From Fibrobacterota bacterium (GTDB taxonomy: Bacteria; Fibrobacterota; Chitinivibrionia; Chitinivibrionales; JANQEN01), in contig JAUXBV010000028.1 of the NCBI GenBank assembly GCA_030619215.1, positions 1 to 13,558 of the forward strand: a DNA stretch of 13,558 nucleotides. The letters are read 5' to 3'. Numbering within the stretch: position 1 is the first letter of the stretch; the number at the start of each line of letters is the position of its first letter. The notes under the pieces were generated by a model. It did not search any database. It had not been told where the DNA came from and saw nothing but the letters and a program-made list of their open reading frames with translations. A program made the position numbers and the translations under genes. This document shows positions 1-5,978 of the stretch, one piece after another.

Positions 1-780
1 CAATTTCAGCATTTGCCAAACCCGCTCCTCCATAAGGGGAATTTTATTATCGCCGCCATTGCCGAGATCCAGGGCTCTTACAAGAATATCGGCACAGTGA
101 ACAATTGACGTAATAGTACAATGGTCTTTGGTCTTTAACGGTTCATGGTGATAGCAGACAGCATATTGAAGATTTACCGGAAGGTTCCAGTTTTTGACAA
201 TAACCCCGCCAACTTCCTGATGGGTAGTGCCAAAAAGCTGTCTCTCACTATCGTATATCAACATATTGTTTTTATGGACATTCTGAACGATCTGGCCGAA
301 TTCTTTGGGGAGGTATTTACAGAGGATAATTTTACCTATATCATGAATCAGGCCCGCAATAAAGCATTCTTCCTTATCCTTACTTCCGATATGTTTTGCA
401 AGTGTCTGAGCTGCAGCACCGCATGCAACGGAGTGGACCCAGAACTTTTCCATATCAAAGCCAAGGGCTTTCTGTGTGCCTTTCTTGAATGTTTCAAAAA
501 TAGAAGCGGTGAGAACAATATTCTTTATTGTTGCAAAGCCCAAAATAACCACAGCATGGGTTATGGTGCTTATCTTGCCGGGGAAGCCGTAAAAAGCTGA
601 ATTTACCAATTTAAGCACCTTTGATGCAAGAGACTGGTCCCTGGTAATGGCTTTACCGATTTCTTCCGCGGATGTTTTCGGATTTCGCAATAGTGAAGTA
701 ATTCTCTCAAGAACCGTAGGTAATGTCGGTATCGTTGAGATGTTTGATATTTTTTCCAATATGCCGTCTTTGCCCGTCAC
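1..780 (-). CDS. HDOD-domain signalling protein (partial, C-terminus beyond window)
   Basis: My own reverse-strand translation gives 260 uninterrupted residues from a GTG at 778-780 to the left edge. The protein matches the HDOD family, an HD-superfamily module common in bacterial signalling proteins and often of unclear enzymatic activity. The N-terminal part has the usual 'ISTIPTLPTVLERI' and 'SLASKVLKLVNSAFYG' helices, then 'THAVVILGF'. Unlike many HDOD proteins it keeps an HD-type signature: HDIGK at residues 146-150, a His at about 187 (THQEVG), a His pair at 211-212 and HCAD at 228-231, so metal binding is possible. The GTG start is chosen because an in-frame TAG lies four codons upstream and an AGGA sits 8 bases before the GTG. 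The C-terminus and any further domain lie outside the window. It directly follows the small gene at 790-1110 and shares its frame. Family assignment is firm; biological role is unknown. Confidence 0.85.
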   Translation of the reverse strand, partial: MTGKDGILEKISNISTIPTLPTVLERITSLLRNPKTSAEEIGKAITRDQSLASKVLKLVNSAFYGFPGKISTITHAVVILGFATIKNIVLTASIFETFKKGTQKALGFDMEKFWVHSVACGAAAQTLAKHIGSKDKEECFIAGLIHDIGKIILCKYLPKEFGQIVQNVHKNNMLIYDSERQLFGTTHQEVGGVIVKNWNLPVNLQYAVCYHHEPLKTKDHCTITSIVHCADILVRALDLGNGGDNKIPLMEERVWQMLKL

Positions 781-789
781 TTTATAATC

Positions 790-1110
790 CTAATCGTAGT
801 TTTGGTGTGTTTTAAAGGTAAACACAGCTCTGAGTAATGTTTTCATTGTCGGATTATCCATGACATCCGCAAATTTGGTTTCAAGTTGCTCTTTGACCTC
901 TTCCGGCTGGATCTCAATAACAGGCTTTTCCTCTTTATGTTCTTCTTCACCCTCAATACAGACAAACGTGACACCCCAGTTTTTAAGGCGTCGTCCCATG
1001 TTTTGCGTCAGCTTGATTCCTTTACTGAGAAGTGCACTACCGGAAGAGCCGCAGACGTCTTTGGCAAGAGTCATACCATCTTCGATTTTTTCTACAAAAA
1101 TTTTTTTCAT
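790..1110 (-). CDS. Small protein like the N-terminal module of HD-GYP proteins
   Basis: This is a 106-residue protein. Residues 1-55 (MKKIFVEKIEDGMTLAKDV..., LLSKGIKLT, GRRLKNWGVTFVCIEGE) resemble the N-terminal module of HD-GYP phosphodiesterases: 'L..GM.LA.DV', then 'G.LLL.KG..LT', then 'L...GV..V'. Here it is a stand-alone gene, with a charged Glu/Lys linker (about 55-75) and a C-terminal segment of about 30 residues. It ends at TAG (790-792), and the HDOD gene follows in the same frame nine bases later, so the two are almost certainly co-transcribed and the product may partner with the HDOD protein. The ribosome site before the ATG is weak (an AAGAAAA about 8 bases upstream). It might instead be the front half of one longer protein interrupted by the TAG. 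Function is inferred only from the resemblance. Confidence 0.7.
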   Translation of the reverse strand: MKKIFVEKIEDGMTLAKDVCGSSGSALLSKGIKLTQNMGRRLKNWGVTFVCIEGEEEHKEEKPVIEIQPEEVKEQLETKFADVMDNPTMKTLLRAVFTFKTHQNYD

Positions 1111-1133
1111 AAGATATTTTCTTATAGATGGAT

Positions 1134-1209
1134 ATTATTATATCCGAGAAGCTAAAATATAAACATTACCGCTGAAATGCAAAAATAAAAATCCTTATAA
1201 TTGTCTTTA
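1134..1209. repeat. First copy of a shared intergenic motif
   Basis: Positions 1134-1157 and 2961-2983 align with 21 of 24 columns identical (one gap, two substitutions); the core is ATTATTATAyCCG followed by CTAAAA. Each copy is followed by an identical TTGTCTTTA (1201-1209 here, 2995-3003 in the other). This copy lies in the 169-base divergent region between the HD-GYP-like small gene (minus) and the PilZ gene (plus). It could be a promoter or regulator site, or a remnant of a dispersed repeat. No standard -35/-10 pair is clear around it. Confidence 0.35.
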
Positions 1210-1279
1210 TGATATGCATACATTTTTGTAATTTATAAAACAAGGATTCCTTATAACGATTTCAATGGGATAATGACCT

Positions 1280-2410
1280 ATGCTAAATCCACTGCTTTTT
1301 ATTATTCTTATTGCTATTAATGCCAACGCAGAGAGCATCCTGCAAAAAATCGGATGGCGAGGCGCCACGGGATCTGTAATAATGATCTTGATTGCCATCT
1401 TTTTATGCATTGCCTTACTTCTAATATTCTACTATATCGTTCAACATGTGACCCAGAAACGGGCGCGCAGGCATCACTCTGAATACCTTTTCAAGGAGGC
1501 GTGTGACCGCCTCGGATTCTCACCGGCTGAAGTTGAAAAGATCAGGTATCTGCTTCAGCATGAAAATTTGGTGGAGCCACAGGTGATTTTCCAGTCCGCC
1601 TCAATGTATGAGAGATGTATCGATAAAGAGGTAAAGGGGCTTTTAGGCAGGAGAATATCAGAAGATCAGATGGCGCGGGAAAATGATATTTTATCAAGCA
1701 TACGGAAAAAAGCGGGATTTCATCACCTTGCACTTGAGCATCCGCTAGTATCAACACGTAATATTACCATAGGCCGGAAAGGCTCTCTTTATGGGCGGAA
1801 CCTTAAAAAACCGCTTATTCAGAACGCTCATGTGGTGGATAGTAACGAATTTACCTTCTTACTTCAGTACAATGTTGACAAAGAAGATGTTTGCTATGTG
1901 GCACCGGGAGATAAAATCAAATTTGCCTTTTCCCGCCAGAATGACAGCGTGTATGGTGTGTCACTGCAGGTTGTTTCAGCAGACGGCTCAGGAACGATCG
2001 AAGTATACCATACTCTTAATCTCCGCAGGAATCAGTTGAGGCAGTATGTGCGTGTTGAAATAAGCCTTCCTTTGAAGTTTCGCCTTCTCACGACCGACAA
2101 TGTTGACAAAAGCGAGGTTCGCCGCGGTGAGCTTGTTGATTCAAAGATGTCGGACATCAGCGGCGGGGGCATGTGTTTTCTTTGTGAGCGCACCTTACGT
2201 GTAGGCGATCTTATATCACTGAACTTTAATCTTCCCAATGCAAAGTTTGTCGGTATCTCCAGCAAGGTTTTGCGTATAAGTCTGCAGGAGGGAAAGACCA
2301 AAACGTTTTTTAAACACCATGTTCAATTCAAGGGCCTTGAGCCGCGAAGACGGGATGTTATTGTTAAATATGTTTTTGAAAAGCAGAGACAGATTAACCA
2401 GTGGCGGTAA
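1280..2410 (+). CDS. Membrane-anchored PilZ (c-di-GMP receptor) protein
   Basis: This 376-residue protein has a C-terminal PilZ domain from about 245 to 370. Both c-di-GMP-binding signatures are intact: RQYVR (254-258; RxxxR) and DISGGG (292-297; D/NxSxxG), so binding is expected. The N-terminus (1-18) looks like a signal sequence ending ANA. A second hydrophobic stretch (about 32-55) is rich in Ile/Leu and is followed by a positive cluster (QKRARRHH), which places the rest in the cytoplasm. Residues 60-150 are helical and charged; 155-245 look like the beta-rich YcgR-type N-terminal domain that precedes PilZ. YcgR-type proteins usually change motility or secretion when c-di-GMP rises, but no flagellar gene is visible here, so the target is unknown. 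The gene is divergent from the HD-GYP-like/HDOD genes and precedes rlmH by 57 bases. The upstream ribosome site is poor (GGGATAATGACCT). PilZ assignment is firm. Confidence 0.88.
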   Translation: MLNPLLFIILIAINANAESILQKIGWRGATGSVIMILIAIFLCIALLLIFYYIVQHVTQKRARRHHSEYLFKEACDRLGFSPAEVEKIRYLLQHENLVEPQVIFQSASMYERCIDKEVKGLLGRRISEDQMARENDILSSIRKKAGFHHLALEHPLVSTRNITIGRKGSLYGRNLKKPLIQNAHVVDSNEFTFLLQYNVDKEDVCYVAPGDKIKFAFSRQNDSVYGVSLQVVSADGSGTIEVYHTLNLRRNQLRQYVRVEISLPLKFRLLTTDNVDKSEVRRGELVDSKMSDISGGGMCFLCERTLRVGDLISLNFNLPNAKFVGISSKVLRISLQEGKTKTFFKHHVQFKGLEPRRRDVIVKYVFEKQRQINQWR

Positions 2411-2413
2411 TGC

Positions 2414-2454
2414 ATTTCAGATTTCAGATTTCAGATTTTGGATTTCAGATTTTT
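2414..2454. repeat. ATTTCAG heptanucleotide tandem repeat
   Basis: Copies of ATTTCAG lie at 2414-2420, 2421-2427, 2428-2434 and 2442-2448, with a degenerate ATTTTGG between them (2435-2441) and a partial ATTTTT at the end. The array starts four bases after the PilZ stop codon and ends where the rlmH ribosome-binding site begins. It fills nearly all the spacer between the two genes. Confidence 0.9.
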
Positions 2455-2460
2455 AAAGGT
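2455..2460 (+). promoter_or_regulatory. Ribosome-binding site deciding the rlmH start
   Basis: AAAGGT lies 7 bases before the ATG at 2468. It supports that ATG over an in-frame TTG at 2438, which lies inside the heptanucleotide repeat and would add ten residues absent from RlmH proteins. Confidence 0.6.
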
Positions 2461-2467
2461 TGTAATT

Positions 2468-2935
2468 ATGCCTCTTTCAATAAAGATAATTGGTTTTGGT
2501 AGTAAGAAAGAGATGCTTAATGAAGAGATGGAGCGATATATTAAACTTTTAAATCCCTATGTGAAGATCTCTTTGATTTTATTAAAATCACCTTCAGGTA
2601 ACTACAACAGCAGGAATGATTTGCTGAGGCGTGAAGAGAAACAGATGAGGGACAAATGGCCGAAGCGTTCCCACCCCGTTGCTCTTTCGGAAGAGGGAAA
2701 GATGTTTGACAGTATCTCTTTTTCAAAATGGCTGTCCGGTCATATGATGTCCGGTGTTACATTGCTTTTTAATATCGGTGATGCTTATGGATTGTCGCCG
2801 GTGTTAAAGGAAAAATGCCGGGAGGTGATAAGCCTCTCTTCATTGACATTACCTTACAGGCTGTGCCATGTTGTCCTTATTGAGCAAATTTACAGAGCAT
2901 TTACTATTTTAAAAGGGCATCCGTACCATAAATAA
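2468..2935 (+). CDS. rlmH: RlmH, 23S rRNA (pseudouridine1915-N3)-methyltransferase
   Basis: RlmH is a SPOUT-class enzyme that methylates N3 of pseudouridine 1915 in helix 69 of 23S rRNA on assembled 70S ribosomes, using S-adenosylmethionine. The 155-residue length is normal for the family (about 155-160). The C-terminal knot region is clear: FNIGDAYGLS (101-110), then SLSSLTLPYRL (122-132) and IEQIYRAFTILKGHPYHK (138-155), which matches the conserved LTLPH...EQLYRA..I..GHPYH tail. One oddity is the SAM-binding loop, normally F.IGG..G, which reads IGDAYG here, with Asp105 in place of the second glycine. The middle (RREEKQM, residues 54-60) is also typical. Start chosen by the AAAGGT site. It lies between the PilZ gene and a pilin-like gene; no functional link is evident. 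Identity is secure. Confidence 0.93.
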   Translation: MPLSIKIIGFGSKKEMLNEEMERYIKLLNPYVKISLILLKSPSGNYNSRNDLLRREEKQMRDKWPKRSHPVALSEEGKMFDSISFSKWLSGHMMSGVTLLFNIGDAYGLSPVLKEKCREVISLSSLTLPYRLCHVVLIEQIYRAFTILKGHPYHK

Positions 2936-2960
2936 TTTCGTAAATTGAGAATTGGGATTA

Positions 2961-3003
2961 ATTATTATACCCGGAAACTAAAAACGGCATATTATTGTCT
3001 TTA
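2961..3003. repeat. Second copy of the shared intergenic motif
   Basis: This is the partner of 1134-1209: the 2961-2983 block has 21 of 24 aligned columns identical, and the following TTGTCTTTA (2995-3003) is exact. The spacing between block and 9-mer is 33 bases shorter than in the first copy. It lies in the 89-base gap upstream of the gene at 3025. Confidence 0.35.
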
Positions 3004-3024
3004 CAGCAATGACAAGAGGTTTTT

Positions 3025-3474
3025 ATGAAGATAATTAATAAGAAGTATTCCTGTTTGAAGGTCTTAAACAGCAGTAAAGGCGGTATTTGGTCGCGTGTTA
3101 CTTTTGTCATAATTACACTGGTTGTTATTGGCAGTGTTCTTTTCCTATTCCTCGAAAATCAGGGAAAGATAAATAAGTATCACCATAGAAAAGCGATTGA
3201 ACTGAGCGATTACGGCCTTATGCAGATGATGGAACAGGTAGGGGAACACCTCAGAGAGGACCCGACCAAAATTACGGGTATTGAAAAAACCGAGTACGAT
3301 GAAGGATGGTACAAAGTTGAGGTGACTATTTCGCAAAAAGACACAGCCTTGACACTTGCGATTGAATCGAAAGGCCACAGTGGAAGCCAGGAAGCTGTCA
3401 GAAAAGAGAATATTTTGCTCTATCGCTCGACTATTGAGGGTGATTCCGTGTGGCTTCCTCAGCAAAGCAAATAA
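3025..3474 (+). CDS. Small single-pass membrane protein, pilin-like layout, function unknown
   Basis: I do not recognise a specific family. The 149-residue protein has a short basic N-terminus (1-23), one hydrophobic helix at about 24-44 (VTFVIITLVVIG...), and an extracytoplasmic domain of about 100 residues. The order (helix running into NQGKINKYHHRKAIELSDYGLMQMME, then a beta-rich part with GWYKVEVTIS and ending in AIESKGHSG...VRKENILLYR) resembles minor pilins of the PilX type and pseudopilins, whose C-terminal domains commonly carry an 'I.S.G' strand. However there is no classic prepilin peptidase site: no Gly directly before Phe-Thr-Leu-Ile-Glu and no Glu at position +5. A ribosome site AGAGG (3015-3019) lies 5 bases before the ATG. 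No pilus-assembly genes are nearby. The existence of the gene is well supported; the pilin analogy is an inference. Confidence 0.75.
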   Translation: MKIINKKYSCLKVLNSSKGGIWSRVTFVIITLVVIGSVLFLFLENQGKINKYHHRKAIELSDYGLMQMMEQVGEHLREDPTKITGIEKTEYDEGWYKVEVTISQKDTALTLAIESKGHSGSQEAVRKENILLYRSTIEGDSVWLPQQSK

Positions 3475-3728
3475 GAACATGCCGCCATGGTATCCGGTAA
3501 TAAAAATTATTTCTATTTTGTAAACCTTTTTAAAACATAATCTCATCTCAATAATCTTTTAATTCTGTGTGTGCGCTCGATTTTATGGAATCGATGCCCG
3601 GCTATTTGAGCATTTTTTATAAAAAACGGCAATTTAGGGTAATTACAATCCAGTCAAAAAAAAAAAATAAACAAAATAGTTGCATATATTACTTCTTGTG
3701 TTTAATTTGTTTTATTGTACCACTGATA

Positions 3729-3747
3729 ATCTGGTGATATACCAGAT
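3729..3747. promoter_or_regulatory. Inverted repeat, candidate operator before nrdD
   Basis: ATCTGGT (3729-3735) and ACCAGAT (3741-3747) form a perfect 7-bp inverted repeat around GATAT. Its right arm ends four bases before the candidate -35 element, a typical place for an activator or repressor site. It does not match the FNR, Rex or NrdR consensus, so the binding protein is unknown. It could also form a small hairpin in RNA if transcription starts further upstream. Confidence 0.45.
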
Positions 3748-3751
3748 ATTG

Positions 3752-3781
3752 TTGTTCTTTTGTATTCCATTACTATATAAT
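3752..3781 (+). promoter_or_regulatory. Candidate sigma70-type promoter for nrdD-nrdG
   Basis: TTGTTC (3752-3757) and a perfect TATAAT (3776-3781) are separated by 18 bases. Transcription would start near 3788, about 40 bases before the nrdD ATG. The ribosome site GGAGG (3811-3815) lies 12 bases before the ATG, slightly far. Confidence 0.4.
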
Positions 3782-3827
3782 CTATATATGCAATAAACGT
3801 AATCCATATTGGAGGCGGTGTTAGAAG

Positions 3828-5978
3828 ATGATTACTACTCTCAGAAAACGCGAAGGAAAGATTGTCCCATTTGACAGTTTTAAAATTGCCAATGCAATTT
3901 TCAAAGCTGCGGAATCTGTCGGCGGTAAAGACTTCGGCCTGGCGCTTTCACTGGCAAAGCAGGTTGAAGAGATTATCAATGCAAAGTTTCACCCCAATTC
4001 AATACCTGCGGTAGAAGAGATACAGGACATTGTTGAAAGGGTTCTGATAGAAAATGGGCATGCCCGTGTTGCAAAATCTTTTATTCTGTACCGGGAACAA
4101 CATAGAAAGATCCGCAGTGCGAAGAACCTGGTCCTGGATATTGCCAATACCATGAATGGGTACCTAAAACAGGAAGACTGGCGGGTTAATGAAAACTCAA
4201 ATGTGAACTATTCATTGGGTGGTTTGATACTCCATAACAGCGGTGCTATAACCGCTAATTACTGGCTCGAACACATTTACTCCCATGATATTGCTGAAGC
4301 GCATAGAAACGGTGAGATTCACATTCACGACCTTTCCATGTTTTCCGGTTACTGTGCCGGCTGGTCGCTTCGCCAGCTTATTGCTGAAGGACTCAGCGGA
4401 GTAAAGAATAAAATTTCATCACGGGCGCCAAAACACCTGTCAACCCTTATTCAGCAAATGGTGAACTTTCTGGGCGTTTTACAGAATGAGTGGGCCGGCG
4501 CACAGGCTTTCTCATCCGTCGATACCTATCTCGCCCCCTTTGTCCGGGTTGATAACCTTTCCTATCGGGAAGTAAAACAGAACATTCAGTCTTTTATCTT
4601 TGGCGTTAACACACCGTCACGGTGGGGATCACAGGCCCCGTTTACCAATGTTACCTTTGACTGGATAGTACCTGATGACCTTAAGAATCAGTCGGCTATT
4701 GTCGGAGGAAAGAAGCTCGATTTAACATACGGTGATTGCCAGAAAGAGATGGATATGATAAATAAGGCCTTCATTGAGGTGATATTAGAGGGAGATTCCG
4801 AGGGCCGGGGATTTGCCTATCCAATACCAACATACAATTTGACGGATAATTTTGACTGGGACTGCGAGAATGCATCTTTGCTCTTTAAAATGACCGGAAA
4901 ATACGGCACGCCCTATTTCCAGAATTTTATTAACTCCGATTTGGACCCCTGTGATGTACGCTCAATGTGCTGCCGCCTGCAACTTGACAAGCGTGAATTG
5001 AGAAAGCGTGGCGGAGGATTATTCGGAGCGGATGAGTTCACCGGTTCGATCGGTGTTGTTACGATAAACATGCCGAGAATCGGCTATCTCTCAAACACGA
5101 AGGAAGATTATTTCAGCCAGCTTGATCACTATATGACTGTGGCACGTGATTCACTGGAGATAAAACGAAAGATTATAACGAAACTTATGGATCAGGGATT
5201 GTTCCCATACACACAGCGGTACCTGCGCCACTGGAACAACCATTTCTCAACCATCGGACTTATCGGCATGAACGAATCAGCACTAAACTTTATGGGTAAA
5301 GACCTTTCCGAGCCTGAAGCCCGGGAGTTTACAATAGAAGTACTGCAGCATATGCGCGAAAAGCTTATCTCCTTCCAGGAGGAAACGGGACATCTCTATA
5401 ACCTGGAGGCAACACCGGGAGAGGGTACTTCCTATCGCTTGGCAAAAAGCGACAGGAAAAAGTTTTCCAGGATGATTATTCCGGGCGGGGATGATCCCTA
5501 TTTTACCAATTCCACTCAGCTTCCCGTTAATATGACGGATGATATTTTCAGCGCGCTTGATATGCAGAATGATATTCAGAAGATGTACACCGGCGGCACG
5601 GTTTTCCATGGACTTATCGGTGAGTCAATAGATGATGTGAAGACGTGTAAGAAGCTGGTAAGAAAAATAGCTGAAAAATATGAGATACCATACTTTACCA
5701 TTACCCCTACCTTTTCAGTGTGCCAACTGCACGGCTACCTCAAAGGTGAGCAGCCCTCCTGCCCCAACTGCGGAGAAGAAACGGAAGTGTATACCCGTAT
5801 CGTTGGATACTACCGGCCTGTCAAAAACTGGAACCTTGGGAAGAAATCGGAATATGGAGATCGCAAAACATTTGGTATTGTCAAAGAAAAAATATTCGAA
5901 CCTGAAAAACCCGAATCAGAAGTTGAATATACAAAATCATATTCAGCCAAGGAAGATGAGGCATGCAATGTAACCTAG
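3828..5978 (+). CDS. nrdD: Anaerobic (class III) ribonucleoside-triphosphate reductase
   Basis: This 716-residue cytoplasmic glycyl-radical enzyme reduces ribonucleotides to deoxyribonucleotides without oxygen. An ATP-cone allosteric domain occupies about 3-95 (LRKREGKIVPFD...FILYREQHRKIR). The catalytic barrel follows, with Cys176 (FSGYCAGWSLRQ) in the position of the substrate-thiyl cysteine and a Cys pair at 381-382 (RSMCCRLQ) near the second conserved cysteine position. The C-terminal zinc site is CxxH (632-635) with CPNC (645-648), and the glycyl radical is expected at Gly660 in RIVGYYRPV. About 30 residues after the radical loop (from 685, Glu/Lys/Pro-rich, ending ACNVT) form an extra tail. 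The start is fixed by the ATP cone and the ATG at 3828. The reading frame is intact and full length. It overlaps nrdG by 16 bases. I cannot decide whether it uses formate or a redoxin as reductant. Confidence 0.96.
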   Translation: MITTLRKREGKIVPFDSFKIANAIFKAAESVGGKDFGLALSLAKQVEEIINAKFHPNSIPAVEEIQDIVERVLIENGHARVAKSFILYREQHRKIRSAKNLVLDIANTMNGYLKQEDWRVNENSNVNYSLGGLILHNSGAITANYWLEHIYSHDIAEAHRNGEIHIHDLSMFSGYCAGWSLRQLIAEGLSGVKNKISSRAPKHLSTLIQQMVNFLGVLQNEWAGAQAFSSVDTYLAPFVRVDNLSYREVKQNIQSFIFGVNTPSRWGSQAPFTNVTFDWIVPDDLKNQSAIVGGKKLDLTYGDCQKEMDMINKAFIEVILEGDSEGRGFAYPIPTYNLTDNFDWDCENASLLFKMTGKYGTPYFQNFINSDLDPCDVRSMCCRLQLDKRELRKRGGGLFGADEFTGSIGVVTINMPRIGYLSNTKEDYFSQLDHYMTVARDSLEIKRKIITKLMDQGLFPYTQRYLRHWNNHFSTIGLIGMNESALNFMGKDLSEPEAREFTIEVLQHMREKLISFQEETGHLYNLEATPGEGTSYRLAKSDRKKFSRMIIPGGDDPYFTNSTQLPVNMTDDIFSALDMQNDIQKMYTGGTVFHGLIGESIDDVKTCKKLVRKIAEKYEIPYFTITPTFSVCQLHGYLKGEQPSCPNCGEETEVYTRIVGYYRPVKNWNLGKKSEYGDRKTFGIVKEKIFEPEKPESEVEYTKSYSAKEDEACNVT

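Larger units (their letters stand above)
3475..3827. other. 353-base AT-rich non-coding region upstream of nrdD
   Basis: I see no credible coding sequence. From left to right it holds: a small inverted repeat TCGATT/AATCGA (3577-3582 and 3589-3594, 6-base loop); a perfect AT palindrome TTTTTTATAAAAAA (3613-3626); a run of twelve A (about 3656-3667); the 7-bp inverted repeat at 3729-3747; and a candidate sigma70-type promoter (3752-3781). No clear intrinsic terminator for the upstream gene was found. A long leader or a small RNA cannot be excluded. Confidence 0.6.

Noticed and set aside
145..600. A 151-residue plus-strand open frame
   Set aside because: The opposite strand here carries the clear HDOD domain; the plus-strand product has no recognisable family.
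2438..2467. A TTG start for rlmH inside the heptad repeat
   Set aside because: The ATG at 2468 has a proper ribosome site and gives the normal family length; the extra ten residues are translated repeat.
3771..3790. A possible NrdR box in TACTATATAATCTATATATG
   Set aside because: Only the AT core matches the palindromic NrdR consensus, the flanks do not, and no second box is found at the expected spacing. The TATAAT is better explained as a -10 element.
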